A stretch of 64,000 bases of DNA from Phytophthora sp. 'mugwort' (lineage: Eukaryota; Oomycota; Peronosporomycetes; Peronosporales; Peronosporaceae): positions 3,472,001 through 3,536,000 of the forward strand of contig JAUCEF010000008.1 of the NCBI GenBank assembly GCA_033558025.1. The letters are read 5' to 3'. A program made the position numbers and the translations under genes. The notes beneath the pieces were generated by a model. It worked only from the letters and a program-made list of their open reading frames with translations. It was not told where the DNA came from and searched no databases. This document shows, one piece after another, positions 44,581-56,692 of this stretch (the first letter of the stretch is position 1; each line of letters begins with the position of its first letter).

Positions 44581-46216
44581 AGGAACATACTCCAACCGAC
44601 GTACCCCAACCAAGCAAGCTGCCATGGGCAAACCCCCACAATCTAGTGCATGCATCTCTCGTGATTGAGTGAATGAACGAATGCGTAGCTCTCAAAGAAG
44701 AAACGAAGCAGCCCAGCTAGGAAGAAGCAAGCACACCGTGATTCTGAAAGTGAGCCAGCGGCATAGATGTCGTGTCGTTAATATACAGGTAGAAAACAAA
44801 GCTGGGTGTCGTTCGCTCTACCCGTGGTGGTTAGGATTGACATATACACTCCCTTTGAGTGTGACCTCCTTGGGGTAATACTGTACGCACTGAGCACACG
44901 AAATAATGGATTCGTATCTTTTGATCCGGCAGTCGACTGTAGAAACCGGATTCGGGAAGGTTACAGTACATATACCACCATGTCACTTTTACCGGTACAA
45001 TATGCTGTACTTTACGATGTCATACTCCGCTAGCAGGAAGGCTTTAGGGAGACTAACTAGACCGTATCGCAGGAAACACTCCGTTTGCTGTCAAATGCAT
45101 AATTCGCAACCGCTCGCATGTCACCGAGACACATCATGATCCGGTCGTTGTTGTGCGCCCGGTCTTTGTAGCGTCGGACGCGCATTAATCGGTCGATCAC
45201 CACGGTTTACGGCTTAATCCATTTTCGCTAGCTTGTACTTGGCAATATTGTTGTACTACATGTGCCTTCCAAAAGGGTCTCACTAGTGTATACTCAAAAC
45301 AAGCAGACCAGGTCGTGCGCGTTACTTCCTGTATGCGCTCCACCGCCTCGAGCAGGCGATTCGTAAGGGTGTCGAGGCCCGTTATCTTTGTCGCTGTTTG
45401 ACGCTACAGACGGTACAGTACCGTACGAGCCCGATTTCTGTGTTCGCGGACTTGTGGCGTTGCTGTAGTCGACACCGCTGCACATCGCTATGGCACAGTT
45501 GTATCTTGCGCAGCTACGCCGTGCGGGTTGGCGCGTCAATTGCGCGGTGTAGTGGCGCATTGCAACGCTCGGGTCGCTACCAACTCTGTTCTGCTCTGCT
45601 CGACTTGAGTTGGCTTGCTCTGCTCGGTAGTGCTGCTGAGTGCCTGCAGCAAAAGACTTGCAGGCTCAGTCCGTGAGCCGCATGCCAACGCACCATTTAT
45701 CGGCGCATTGCGGCATCCGGCATCCAGGAGAGCGAGCAAGAAGCCCACGTGGTAACATGGATCACAACGGCAGGATTTGAGTGGGGACTCTGCTCTCTAG
45801 CGGTGCGAGTTGCATCGTCGGCCACGCCGCCTGTTTGGGTACGGCCGTGAGTAAGTAGTGAGGCCATGGCATGGCGTAATAGTGAGCGAACACGGCGACG
45901 AGAGCCCCCCCCCCCATTTGTTGAGACTGAGGGCCAAGACACGAGCGAGTGAGCGCGGTGAAGAGACGGTCCTCGCAGTCTAGTTAAGAGAGATCGGTGT
46001 CCCCAGGCGGAGCGCTCTTCTGCAACAACAGGCTGTTGCCGCTTTGTCTAATAGTCAGCCGCTCGCCATCGTTCAACCTGCTCGATACCACCATGCCACC
46101 TCTGCTGTGAAGCCGACCTCCCCTGGACGATTGGGCCGTCCGAGCTCTCTCATTATCCAATTCGTTCTTCCCGCAGCAAACAAGCTCCAATCGAAAATCT
46201 ACTCGTCTTAGCAACC

Positions 46217-47002
46217 ATGGTCAACGCCTTTTCCGCTGTTGCCGTCGCGCTCGTCGCCACCTCTGCTGTTGCTTCGGCTGCGTCCATGCGTTCCGAGGCT
46301 GCCTCGATGCCCACGGGCTCGTGGCCCTCCAGCAAGGGCGACGTCTACTTCTCGGCGCCTTACACGGTCAAGAAGGGCGAGACCTTCGACGGAGGCATGA
46401 AGACGTACCAGCGCAAAGATATTAAGTGCGGCGGCCAGAAGGAGAGCGGCTCCAAGACGGCCGTCTTCCTTGTGGAGCCCGGTGCCACGCTCAAGAACGT
46501 GATCATCGGCAAGGACCAGATGGAGGGCGTGCACTGCGACCAAAGTGGATGCACGATCCAGAACGTGTGGTGGGACGACGTGTGCGAGGACGCGCTGAGC
46601 ATCAAAGGCGGCTCGGCCAACAGCGTCTCCAAGGTGATCGGCGGCGGCGCGCGCTCGGCCGACGACAAGGTCGTGCAGCACAACGGCCTTGGCACGGTGT
46701 CCATCGAGGGCTTTTATGCGCAGGACTTTGGCAAGCTCTACCGCTCATGCGGTACCTGCGGCGGCAAGTCGCGCAAGGTGACCGTCAAGAACGTGTACGC
46801 CGTGAACGGCAAGAAGAGCATCGTCACGGTGAACAAGAACTGGGGCGACCAAGCCACGATCGAGAACATTAAGATCAAGGGCAAGAAGGTGGACGTGTGC
46901 GCGTGGTCACAGGGCTCCACGTCGGGTGAGCCGAAAGAGCTGGGGGCCGGTCCGTCGGGCTCGCTCTGCAAGTACTCGACCGGCACCATCCAGTACGTCT
47001 AA
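46217..47002 (+). CDS. Secreted pectate lyase PL3, copy 6
   Basis: Intact gene, haplotype A (AAATCT before the ATG, GTG for Val153), with the common Ala4 protein. Its upstream spacer shares two substitutions with that of copy 3, although copy 3's gene is haplotype B, so the unit is a mosaic. The poly-C tract is the longest in the array (11 C, with the usual CG changed to CC), and one G is missing in GAGTGGGGACTC. Confidence 0.95.
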   Translation: MVNAFSAVAVALVATSAVASAASMRSEAASMPTGSWPSSKGDVYFSAPYTVKKGETFDGGMKTYQRKDIKCGGQKESGSKTAVFLVEPGATLKNVIIGKDQMEGVHCDQSGCTIQNVWWDDVCEDALSIKGGSANSVSKVIGGGARSADDKVVQHNGLGTVSIEGFYAQDFGKLYRSCGTCGGKSRKVTVKNVYAVNGKKSIVTVNKNWGDQATIENIKIKGKKVDVCAWSQGSTSGEPKELGAGPSGSLCKYSTGTIQYV

Positions 47003-48640
47003 AGGAACATACTCCAACCGACGTACCCCAACCAAGCAAGCTGCCATGGGCAAACCCCCACAATCTAGTGCATGCATCTCTCGTGATTGAGTGAATGAAC
47101 GAATGCGTAGCTCTCAAAGAAGAAACGAAGCAGCCCAGCTAGGAAGAAGCAAGCACACCGTGATTCTGAAAGTGAGCCAGCGGCATAGATGTCGTGTCGT
47201 TAATATACAGGTAGAAAACAAAGCTGGGTGTCGTTCGCTCTACCCGTGGTGGTTAGGATTGACATATACACTCCCTTTGAGTGTGACCTCCTTGGGGTAA
47301 TACTGTACGCACTGAGCACACGAAATAATGGATTCGTATCTTTTGATCCGGCAGTCGACTGTAGAAACCGGATTCGGGAAGGTTACAGTACATATACCAC
47401 CATGTCACTTTTACCGGTACAATATGCTGTACTTTACGATGTCATACTCCGCTAGCAGGAAGGCTTTAGGGAGACTAACTAGACCGTATCGCAGGAAACA
47501 CTCCGTTTGCTGTCAAATGCATAATTCGCAACCGCTCGCATGTCACCGAGACACATCATGATCCGGTCGTTGTTGTGCGCCCGGTCTTTGTAGCGTCGGA
47601 CGCGCATTAATCGGTCGATCACCACGGTTTACGGCTTAATCCATTTTCGCTAGCTTGTACTTGGCAATATTGTTGTACTACATGTGCCTTCCAAAAGGGT
47701 CTCACTACTGTATACTCAAAACAAGCAGACCAGGTCGTGCGCGTTACTTCCTGTATGCGCTCCACCGCCTCGAGCAGGCGATTCGTAAGGGTGCCGAGGC
47801 CCGTTATCTTTGTCGCTGTTTGACGCTACAGACGGTACAGTACCGTACGAGCCCGATTTCTGTGTTCGCGGACTTGTGGCGTTGCTGTAGTCGACACCGC
47901 TGCACATCGCTATGGCACAGTTGTATCTTGCGCAGCTACGCCGTGCGGGTTGGCGCGTCAATTGCGCGGTGTAGTGGCGCATTGCAACGCTCGGGTCGCT
48001 ACCAACTCTGTTCTGCTCTGCTCGACTTGAGTTGGCTTGCTCTGCTCGGTAGTGCTGCTGAGTGCCTGCAGCAAAAGACTTGCAGGCTCAGTCCGTGAGC
48101 CGCATGCCAACGCACCATTTATCGGCGCATTGCGGCATCCGGCATCCAGGAGAGCGAGCAAGAAGCCCACGTGGTAACATGGATCACAACGGCAGGATTT
48201 GAGTGGGGGACTCTGCTCTCTAGCGGTGCGAGTTGCATCGTCGGCCACGCCGCCTGTTTGGGTACGGCCGTGAGTAAGTAGTGAGGCCATGGCATGGCGT
48301 AATAGTGAGCGAACACGGCGACGAGAGCGCCCCCCCCCCATTTGTTGAGACTGAGGGCCAAGACACGAGCGAGTGAGCGCGGTGAAGAGACGGTCCTCGC
48401 AGTCTAGTTAAGAGAGATCGGTGTCCCCAGGCGGAGCGCTCTTCTGCAACAACAGGCTGTTGCCGCTTTGTCTAATAGTCAGCCGCTCGCCATCGTTCAA
48501 CCTGCTCGATACCACCATGCCACCTCTGCTGTGAAGCCGACCTCCCCTGGACGATTGGGCCGTCCGAGCTCTCTCATTATCCAATTCGTTCTTCCCGCAG
48601 CAAACAAGCTCCAATCGAAAATCTACTCGTCTTAGCAACC

Positions 48641-49426
48641 ATGGTCAACGCCTTTTCCGCTGTTGCCGTCGCGCTCGTCGCCACCTCTGCTGTTGCTTCG
48701 GCTGCGTCCATGCGTTCCGAGGCTGCCTCGATGCCCACGGGCTCGTGGCCCTCCAGCAAGGGCGACGTCTACTTCTCGGCGCCTTACACGGTCAAGAAGG
48801 GCGAGACCTTCGACGGAGGCATGAAGACGTACCAGCGCAAAGATATTAAGTGCGGCGGCCAGAAGGAGAGCGGCTCCAAGACGGCCGTCTTCCTTGTGGA
48901 GCCCGGTGCCACGCTCAAGAACGTGATCATCGGCAAGGACCAGATGGAGGGCGTGCACTGCGACCAAAGTGGATGCACGATCCAGAACGTGTGGTGGGAC
49001 GACGTGTGCGAGGACGCGCTGAGCATCAAAGGCGGCTCGGCCAACAGCGTCTCCAAGGTGATCGGCGGCGGCGCGCGCTCGGCCGACGACAAGGTCGTGC
49101 AGCACAACGGCCTTGGCACGGTGTCCATCGAGGGCTTTTATGCGCAGGACTTTGGCAAGCTCTACCGCTCATGCGGTACCTGCGGCGGCAAGTCGCGCAA
49201 GGTGACCGTCAAGAACGTGTACGCCGTGAACGGCAAGAAGAGCATCGTCACGGTGAACAAGAACTGGGGCGACCAAGCCACGATCGAGAACATTAAGATC
49301 AAGGGCAAGAAGGTGGACGTGTGCGCGTGGTCACAGGGCTCCACGTCGGGTGAGCCGAAAGAGCTGGGGGCCGGTCCGTCGGGCTCGCTCTGCAAGTACT
49401 CGACCGGCACCATCCAGTACGTCTAA
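48641..49426 (+). CDS. Secreted pectate lyase PL3, copy 7
   Basis: Intact gene, haplotype A, protein identical to the other Ala4 copies. Its upstream poly-C tract has 10 C, which accounts for the 2424-base unit length. Promoter and start context are unchanged. Confidence 0.95.
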   Translation: MVNAFSAVAVALVATSAVASAASMRSEAASMPTGSWPSSKGDVYFSAPYTVKKGETFDGGMKTYQRKDIKCGGQKESGSKTAVFLVEPGATLKNVIIGKDQMEGVHCDQSGCTIQNVWWDDVCEDALSIKGGSANSVSKVIGGGARSADDKVVQHNGLGTVSIEGFYAQDFGKLYRSCGTCGGKSRKVTVKNVYAVNGKKSIVTVNKNWGDQATIENIKIKGKKVDVCAWSQGSTSGEPKELGAGPSGSLCKYSTGTIQYV

Positions 49427-51061
49427 AGGAACATACTCCAACCGACGTACCCCAACCAAGCAAGCTGCCATGGGCAAACCCCCACAATCTAGTGCATGCA
49501 TCTCTCGTGATTGAGTGAATGAACGAATGCGTAGCTCTCAAAGAAGAAACGAAGCAGCCCAGCTAGGAAGAAGCAAGCACACCGTGATTCTGAAAGTGAG
49601 CCAGCGGCATAGATGTCGTGTCGTTAATATACAGGTAGAAAACAAAGCTGGGTGTCGTTCGCTCTACCCGTGGTGGTTAGGATTGACATATACACTCCCT
49701 TTGAGTGTGACCTCCTTGGGGTAATACTGTACGCACTGAGCACACGAAATAATGGATTCGTATCTTTTGATCCGGCAGTCGACTGTAGAAACCGGATTCG
49801 GGAAGGTTACAGTACATATACCACCATGTCACTTTTACCGGTACAATATGCTGTACTTTACGATGTCATACTCCGCTAGCAGGAAGGCTTTAGGGAGACT
49901 AACTAGACCGTATCGCAGGAAACACTCCGTTTGCTGTCAAATGCATAATTCGCAACCGCTCGCATGTCACCGAGACACATCATGATCCGGTCGTTGTTGT
50001 GCGCCCGGTCTTTGTAGCGTCGGACGCGCATTAATCGGTCGATCACCACGGTTTACGGCTTAATCCATTTTCGCTAGCTTGTACTTGGCAATATTGTTGT
50101 ACTACATGTGCCTTCCAAAAGGGTCTCACTACTGTATACTCAAAACAAGCAGACCAGGTCGTGCGCGTTACTTCCTGTATGCGCTCCACCGCCTCGAGCA
50201 GGCGATTCGTAAGGGTGCCGAGGCCCGTTATCTTTGTCGCTGTTTGACGCTACAGACGGTACAGTACCGTACGAGCCCGATTTCTGTGTTCGCGGACTTG
50301 TGGCGTTGCTGTAGTCGACACCGCTGCACATCGCTATGGCACAGTTGTATCTTGCGCAGCTACGCCGTGCGGGTTGGCGCGTCAATTGCGCGGTGTAGTG
50401 GCGCATTGCAACGCTCGGGTCGCTACCAACTCTGTTCTGCTCTGCTCGACTTGAGTTGGCTTGCTCTGCTCGGTAGTGCTGCTGAGTGCCTGCAGCAAAA
50501 GACTTGCAGGCTCAGTCCGTGAGCCGCATGCCAACGCACCATTTATCGGCGCATTGCGGCATCCGGCATCCAGGAGAGCGAGCAAGAAGCCCACGTGGTA
50601 ACATGGATCACAACGGCAGGATTTGAGTGGGGGACTCTGCTCTCTAGCGGTGCGAGTTGCATCGTCGGCCACGCCGCCTGTTTGGGTACGGCCGTGAGTA
50701 AGTAGTGAGGCCATGGCATGGCGTAATAGTGAGCGAACACGGCGACGAGAGCCCCCCCCCATTTGTTGAGACTGAGGGCCAAGACACGAGCGAGTGAGCG
50801 CGGTGAAGAGACGGTCCTCGCAGTCTAGTTAAGAGAGATCGGTGTCCCCAGGCGGAGCGCTCTTCTGCAACAACAGGCTGTTGCCGCTTTGTCTAATAGT
50901 CAGCCGCTCGCCATCGTTCAACCTGCTCGATACCACCATGCCACCTCTGCTGTGAAGCCGACCTCCCCTGGACGATTGGGCCGTCCGAGCTCTCTCATTA
51001 TCCAATTCGTTCTTCCCGCAGCAAACAAGCTCCAATCGAAAATCTACTCGTCTTAGCAACC

Positions 51062-51848
51062 ATGGTCAACGCCTTTTCCGCTGTTGCCGTCGCGCTCGTC
51101 GCCACCTCTGCTGTTGCTTCGGCTGCGTCCATGCGTTCCGAGGCTGCCTCGATGCCCACGGGCTCGTGGCCCTCCAGCAAGGGCGACGTCTACTTCTCGG
51201 CGCCTTACACGGTCAAGAAGGGCGAGACCTTCGACGGAGGCATGAAGACGTACCAGCGCAAAGATATTAAGTGCGGCGGCCAGAAGGAGAGCGGCTCCAA
51301 GACGGCCGTCTTCCTTGTGGAGCCCGGTGCCACGCTCAAGAACGTGATCATCGGCAAGGACCAGATGGAGGGCGTGCACTGCGACCAAAGTGGATGCACG
51401 ATCCAGAACGTGTGGTGGGACGACGTGTGCGAGGACGCGCTGAGCATCAAAGGCGGCTCGGCCAACAGCGTCTCCAAGGTGATCGGCGGCGGCGCGCGCT
51501 CGGCCGACGACAAGGTCGTGCAGCACAACGGCCTTGGCACGGTGTCCATCGAGGGCTTTTTATGCGCAGGACTTTGGCAAGCTCTACCGCTCATGCGGTA
51601 CCTGCGGCGGCAAGTCGCGCAAGGTGACCGTCAAGAACGTGTACGCCGTGAACGGCAAGAAGAGCATCGTCACGGTGAACAAGAACTGGGGCGACCAAGC
51701 CACGATCGAGAACATTAAGATCAAGGGCAAGAAGGTGGACGTGTGCGCGTGGTCACAGGGCTCCACGTCGGGTGAGCCGAAAGAGCTGGGGGCCGGTCCG
51801 TCGGGCTCGCTCTGCAAGTACTCGACCGGCACCATCCAGTACGTCTAA
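51062..51848 (+). pseudogene. Pectate lyase PL3, copy 8 (central frameshift)
   Basis: Haplotype A and identical to the intact copies up to Phe166. A fifth T in the run at 51557-51561 (four in all other copies) shifts the frame, and translation would stop at 51718 after 218 codons. The shifted product loses the [16 protein letters not shown] segment and four of the eight Cys (178, 181, 228, 251), so it cannot be an active lyase. The original frame continues open to 51848 after the insertion, so the damage is a single recent event or a read error. The upstream poly-C tract lacks the usual CG (GAGCCC...). Confidence 0.9.
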
Positions 51849-53484
51849 AGGAACATACTCCAACCGACGTACCCCAACCAAGCAAGCTGCCATGGGCAAA
51901 CCCCCACAATCTAGTGCATGCATCTCTCGTGATTGAGTGAATGAACGAATGCGTAGCTCTCAAAGAAGAAACGAAGCAGCCCAGCTAGGAAGAAGCAAGC
52001 ACACCGTGATTCTGAAAGTGAGCCAGCGGCATAGATGTCGTGTCGTTAATATACAGGTAGAAAACAAAGCTGGGTGTCGTTCGCTCTACCCGTGGTGGTT
52101 AGGATTGACATATACACTCCCTTTGAGTGTGACCTCCTTGGGGTAATACTGTACGCACTGAGCACACGAAATAATGGATTCGTATCTTTTGATCCGGCAG
52201 TCGACTGTAGAAACCGGATTCGGGAAGGTTACAGTACATATACCACCATGTCACTTTTACCGGTACAATATGCTGTACTTTACGATGTCATACTCCGCTA
52301 GCAGGAAGGCTTTAGGGAGACTAACTAGACCGTATCGCAGGAAACACTCCGTTTGCTGTCAAATGCATAATTCGCAACCGCTCGCATGTCACCGAGACAC
52401 ATCATGATCCGGTCGTTGTTGTGCGCCCGGTCTTTGTAGCGTCGGACGCGCATTAATCGGTCGATCACCACGGTTTACGGCTTAATCCATTTTCGCTAGC
52501 TTGTACTTGGCAATATTGTTGTACTACATGTGCCTTCCAAAAGGGTCTCACTACTGTATACTCAAAACAAGCAGACCAGGTCGTGCGCGTTACTTCCTGT
52601 ATGCGCTCCACCGCCTCGAGCAGGCGATTCGTAAGGGTGCCGAGGCCCGTTATCTTTGTCGCTGTTTGACGCTACAGACGGTACAGTACCGTACGAGCCC
52701 GATTTCTGTGTTCGCGGACTTGTGGCGTTGCTGTAGTCGACACCGCTGCACATCGCTATGGCACAGTTGTATCTTGCGCAGCTACGCCGTGCGGGTTGGC
52801 GCGTCAATTGCGCGGTGTAGTGGCGCATTGCAACGCTCGGGTCGCTACCAACTCTGTTCTGCTCTGCTCGACTTGAGTTGGCTTGCTCTGCTCGGTAGTG
52901 CTGCTGAGTGCCTGCAGCAAAAGACTTGCAGGCTCAGTCCGTGAGCCGCATGCCAACGCACCATTTATCGGCGCATTGCGGCATCCGGCATCCAGGAGAG
53001 CGAGCAAGAAGCCCACGTGGTAACATGGATCACAACGGCAGGATTTGAGTGGGGGACTCTGCTTTCTAGCGGTGCGAGTTGCATCGTCGGCCACGCCGCC
53101 TGTTTGGGTACGGCCGTGAGTAAGTAGTGAGGCCATGGCATGGCGTAATAGTGAGCGAACACGGCGACGAGAGCGCCCCCCCCATTTGTTGAGGCTGAGG
53201 GCCAAGACACGAGCGAGTGAGCGCGGTGAAGAGACGGTCCTCGCAGTCTAGTTAAGAGAGATCGGTGTCCCCAGGCGGAGCGCTCTTCTGCAACAACAGG
53301 CTGTTGCCGCTTTGTCTAATAGTCAGCCGCTCGCCATCGTTCAACCTGCTCGATACCACCATGCCACCTCTGCTGTGAAGCCGACCTCCCCTGGACGATT
53401 GGGCCGTCCGAGCTCTCTCATTATCCAATTCGTTCTTCCCGCAGCAAACAAGCTCCAATCGAAAATCTACTCGTCTTAGCAACC

Positions 53485-54270
53485 ATGGTCAACGCCTTTT
53501 CCGCTGTTGCCGTCGCGCTCGTCGCCACCTCTGCTGTTGCTTCGGCTGCGTCCATGCGTTCCGAGGCTGCCTCGATGCCCACGGGCTCGTGGCCCTCCAG
53601 CAAGGGCGACGTCTACTTCTCGGCGCCTTACACGGTCAAGAAGGGCGAGACCTTCGACGGAGGCATGAAGACGTACCAGCGCAAAGATATTAAGTGCGGC
53701 GGCCAGAAGGAGAGCGGCTCCAAGACGGCCGTCTTCCTTGTGGAGCCCGGTGCCACGCTCAAGAACGTGATCATCGGCAAGGACCAGATGGAGGGCGTGC
53801 ACTGCGACCAAAGTGGATGCACGATCCAGAACGTGTGGTGGGACGACGTGTGCGAGGACGCGCTGAGCATCAAAGGCGGCTCGGCCAACAGCGTCTCCAA
53901 GGTGATCGGCGGCGGCGCGCGCTCGGCCGACGACAAGGTCGTGCAGCACAACGGCCTTGGCACGGTGTCCATCGAGGGCTTTTATGCGCAGGACTTTGGC
54001 AAGCTCTACCGCTCATGCGGTACCTGCGGCGGCAAGTCGCGCAAGGTGACCGTCAAGAACGTGTACGCCGTGAACGGCAAGAAGAGCATCGTCACGGTGA
54101 ACAAGAACTGGGGCGACCAAGCCACGATCGAGAACATTAAGATCAAGGGCAAGAAGGTGGACGTGTGCGCGTGGTCACAGGGCTCCACGTCGGGTGAGCC
54201 GAAAGAGCTGGGGGCCGGTCCGTCGGGCTCGCTCTGCAAGTACTCGACCGGCACCATCCAGTACGTCTAA
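53485..54270 (+). CDS. Secreted pectate lyase PL3, copy 9
   Basis: Intact gene, haplotype A, common Ala4 protein. It opens the right-hand subgroup of copies 9-12, whose spacers share TTGAGGCTGAGG (A to G, near 53194) and a poly-C tract of exactly 8 C. Confidence 0.95.
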   Translation: MVNAFSAVAVALVATSAVASAASMRSEAASMPTGSWPSSKGDVYFSAPYTVKKGETFDGGMKTYQRKDIKCGGQKESGSKTAVFLVEPGATLKNVIIGKDQMEGVHCDQSGCTIQNVWWDDVCEDALSIKGGSANSVSKVIGGGARSADDKVVQHNGLGTVSIEGFYAQDFGKLYRSCGTCGGKSRKVTVKNVYAVNGKKSIVTVNKNWGDQATIENIKIKGKKVDVCAWSQGSTSGEPKELGAGPSGSLCKYSTGTIQYV

Positions 54271-55906
54271 AGGAACATACTCCAACCGACGTACCCCAAC
54301 CAAGCAAGCTGCCATGGGCAAACCCCCACAATCTAGTGCATGCATCTCTCGTGATTGAGTGAATGAACGAATGCGTAGCTCTCAAAGAAGAAACGAAGCA
54401 GCCCAGCTAGGAAGAAGCAAGCACACCGTGATTCTGAAAGTGAGCCAGCGGCATAGATGTCGTGTCGTTAATATACAGGTAGAAAACAAAGCTGGGTGTC
54501 GTTCGCTCTACCCGTGGTGGTTAGGATTGACATATACACTCCCTTTGAGTGTGACCTCCTTGGGGTAATACTGTACGCACTGAGCACACGAAATAATGGA
54601 TTCGTATCTTTTGATCCGGCAGTCGACTGTAGAAACCGGATTCGGGAAGGTTACAGTACATATACCACCATGTCACTTTTACCGGTACAATATGCTGTAC
54701 TTTACGATGTCATACTCCGCTAGCAGGAAGGCTTTAGGGAGACTAACTAGACCGTATCGCAGGAAACACTCCGTTTGCTGTCAAATGCATAATTCGCAAC
54801 CGCTCGCATGTCACCGAGACACATCATGATCCGGTCGTTGTTGTGCGCCCGGTCTTTGTAGCGTCGGACGCGCATTAATCGGTCGATCACCACGGTTTAC
54901 GGCTTAATCCATTTTCGCTAGCTTGTACTTGGCAATATTGTTGTACTACATGTGCCTTCCAAAAGGGTCTCACTACTGTATACTCAAAACAAGCAGACCA
55001 GGTCGTGCGCGTTACTTCCTGTATGCGCTCCACCGCCTCGAGCAGGCGATTCGTAAGGGTGCCGAGGCCCGTTATCTTTGTCGCTGTTTGACGCTACAGA
55101 CGGTACAGTACCGTACGAGCCCGATTTCTGTGTTCGCGGACTTGTGGCGTTGCTGTAGTCGACACCGCTGCACATCGCTATGGCACAGTTGTATCTTGCG
55201 CAGCTACGCCGTGCGGGTTGGCGCGTCAATTGCGCGGTGTAGTGGCGCATTGCAACGCTCGGGTCGCTACCAACTCTGTTCTGCTCTGCTCGACTTGAGT
55301 TGGCTTGCTCTGCTCGGTAGTGCTGCTGAGTGCCTGCAGCAAAAGACTTGCAGGCTCAGTCCGTGAGCCGCATGCCAACGCACCATTTATCGGCGCATTG
55401 CGGCATCCGGCATCCAGGAGAGCGAGCAAGAAGCCCACGTGGTAACATGGATCACAACGGCAGGATTTGAGTGGGGGACTCTGCTTTCTAGCGGTGCGAG
55501 TTGCATCGTCGGCCACGCCGCCTGTTTGGGTACGGCCGTGAGTAAGTAGTGAGGCCATGGCATGGCGTAATAGTGAGCGAACACGGCGACGAGAGCGCCC
55601 CCCCCATTTGTTGAGGCTGAGGGCCAAGACACGAGCGAGTGAGCGCGGTGAAGAGACGGTCCTCGCAGTCTAGTTAAGAGAGATCGGTGTCCCCAGGCGG
55701 AGCGCTCTTCTGCAACAACAGGCTGTTGCCGCTTTGTCTAATAGTCAGCCGCTCGCCATCGTTCAACCTGCTCGATACCACCATGCCACCTCTGCTGTGA
55801 AGCCGACCTCCCCTGGACGATTGGGCCGTCCGAGCTCTCTCATTATCCAATTCGTTCTTCCCGCAGCAAACAAGCTCCAATCGAAGATCTACTCGTCTTA
55901 GCAACC

Positions 55907-56692
55907 ATGGTCAACGCCTTTTCCGCTGTTGCCGTCGCGCTCGTCGCCACCTCTGCTGTTGCTTCGGCTGCGTCCATGCGTTCCGAGGCTGCCTCGATGC
56001 CCACGGGCTCGTGGCCCTCCAGCAAGGGCGACGTCTACTTCTCGGCGCCTTACACGGTCAAGAAGGGCGAGACCTTCGACGGAGGCATGAAGACGTACCA
56101 GCGCAAAGATATTAAGTGCGGCGGCCAGAAGGAGAGCGGCTCCAAGACGGCCGTCTTCCTTGTGGAGCCCGGTGCCACGCTCAAGAACGTGATCATCGGC
56201 AAGGACCAGATGGAGGGCGTGCACTGCGACCAAAGTGGATGCACGATCCAGAACGTGTGGTGGGACGACGTGTGCGAGGACGCGCTGAGCATCAAAGGCG
56301 GCTCGGCCAACAGCGTCTCCAAGGTGATCGGCGGCGGCGCGCGCTCGGCCGACGACAAGGTCGTACAGCACAACGGCCTTGGCACGGTGTCCATCGAGGG
56401 CTTTTATGCGCAGGACTTTGGCAAGCTCTACCGCTCATGCGGTACCTGCGGCGGCAAGTCGCGCAAGGTGACCGTCAAGAACGTGTACGCCGTGAACGGC
56501 AAGAAGAGCATCGTCACGGTGAACAAGAACTGGGGCGACCAAGCCACGATCGAGAACATTAAGATCAAGGGCAAGAAGGTGGACGTGTGCGCGTGGTCAC
56601 AGGGCTCCACGTCGGGTGAGCCGAAAGAGCTGGGGGCCGGTCCGTCGGGCTCGCTCTGCAAGTACTCGACCGGCACCATCCAGTACGTCTAA
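55907..56692 (+). CDS. Secreted pectate lyase PL3, copy 10
   Basis: Intact gene, haplotype B, common Ala4 protein. The spacer belongs to the copies 9-12 subgroup. Its neighbours on both sides are haplotype A, which gives the alternating A-B-A-B order. Confidence 0.95.
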   Translation: MVNAFSAVAVALVATSAVASAASMRSEAASMPTGSWPSSKGDVYFSAPYTVKKGETFDGGMKTYQRKDIKCGGQKESGSKTAVFLVEPGATLKNVIIGKDQMEGVHCDQSGCTIQNVWWDDVCEDALSIKGGSANSVSKVIGGGARSADDKVVQHNGLGTVSIEGFYAQDFGKLYRSCGTCGGKSRKVTVKNVYAVNGKKSIVTVNKNWGDQATIENIKIKGKKVDVCAWSQGSTSGEPKELGAGPSGSLCKYSTGTIQYV

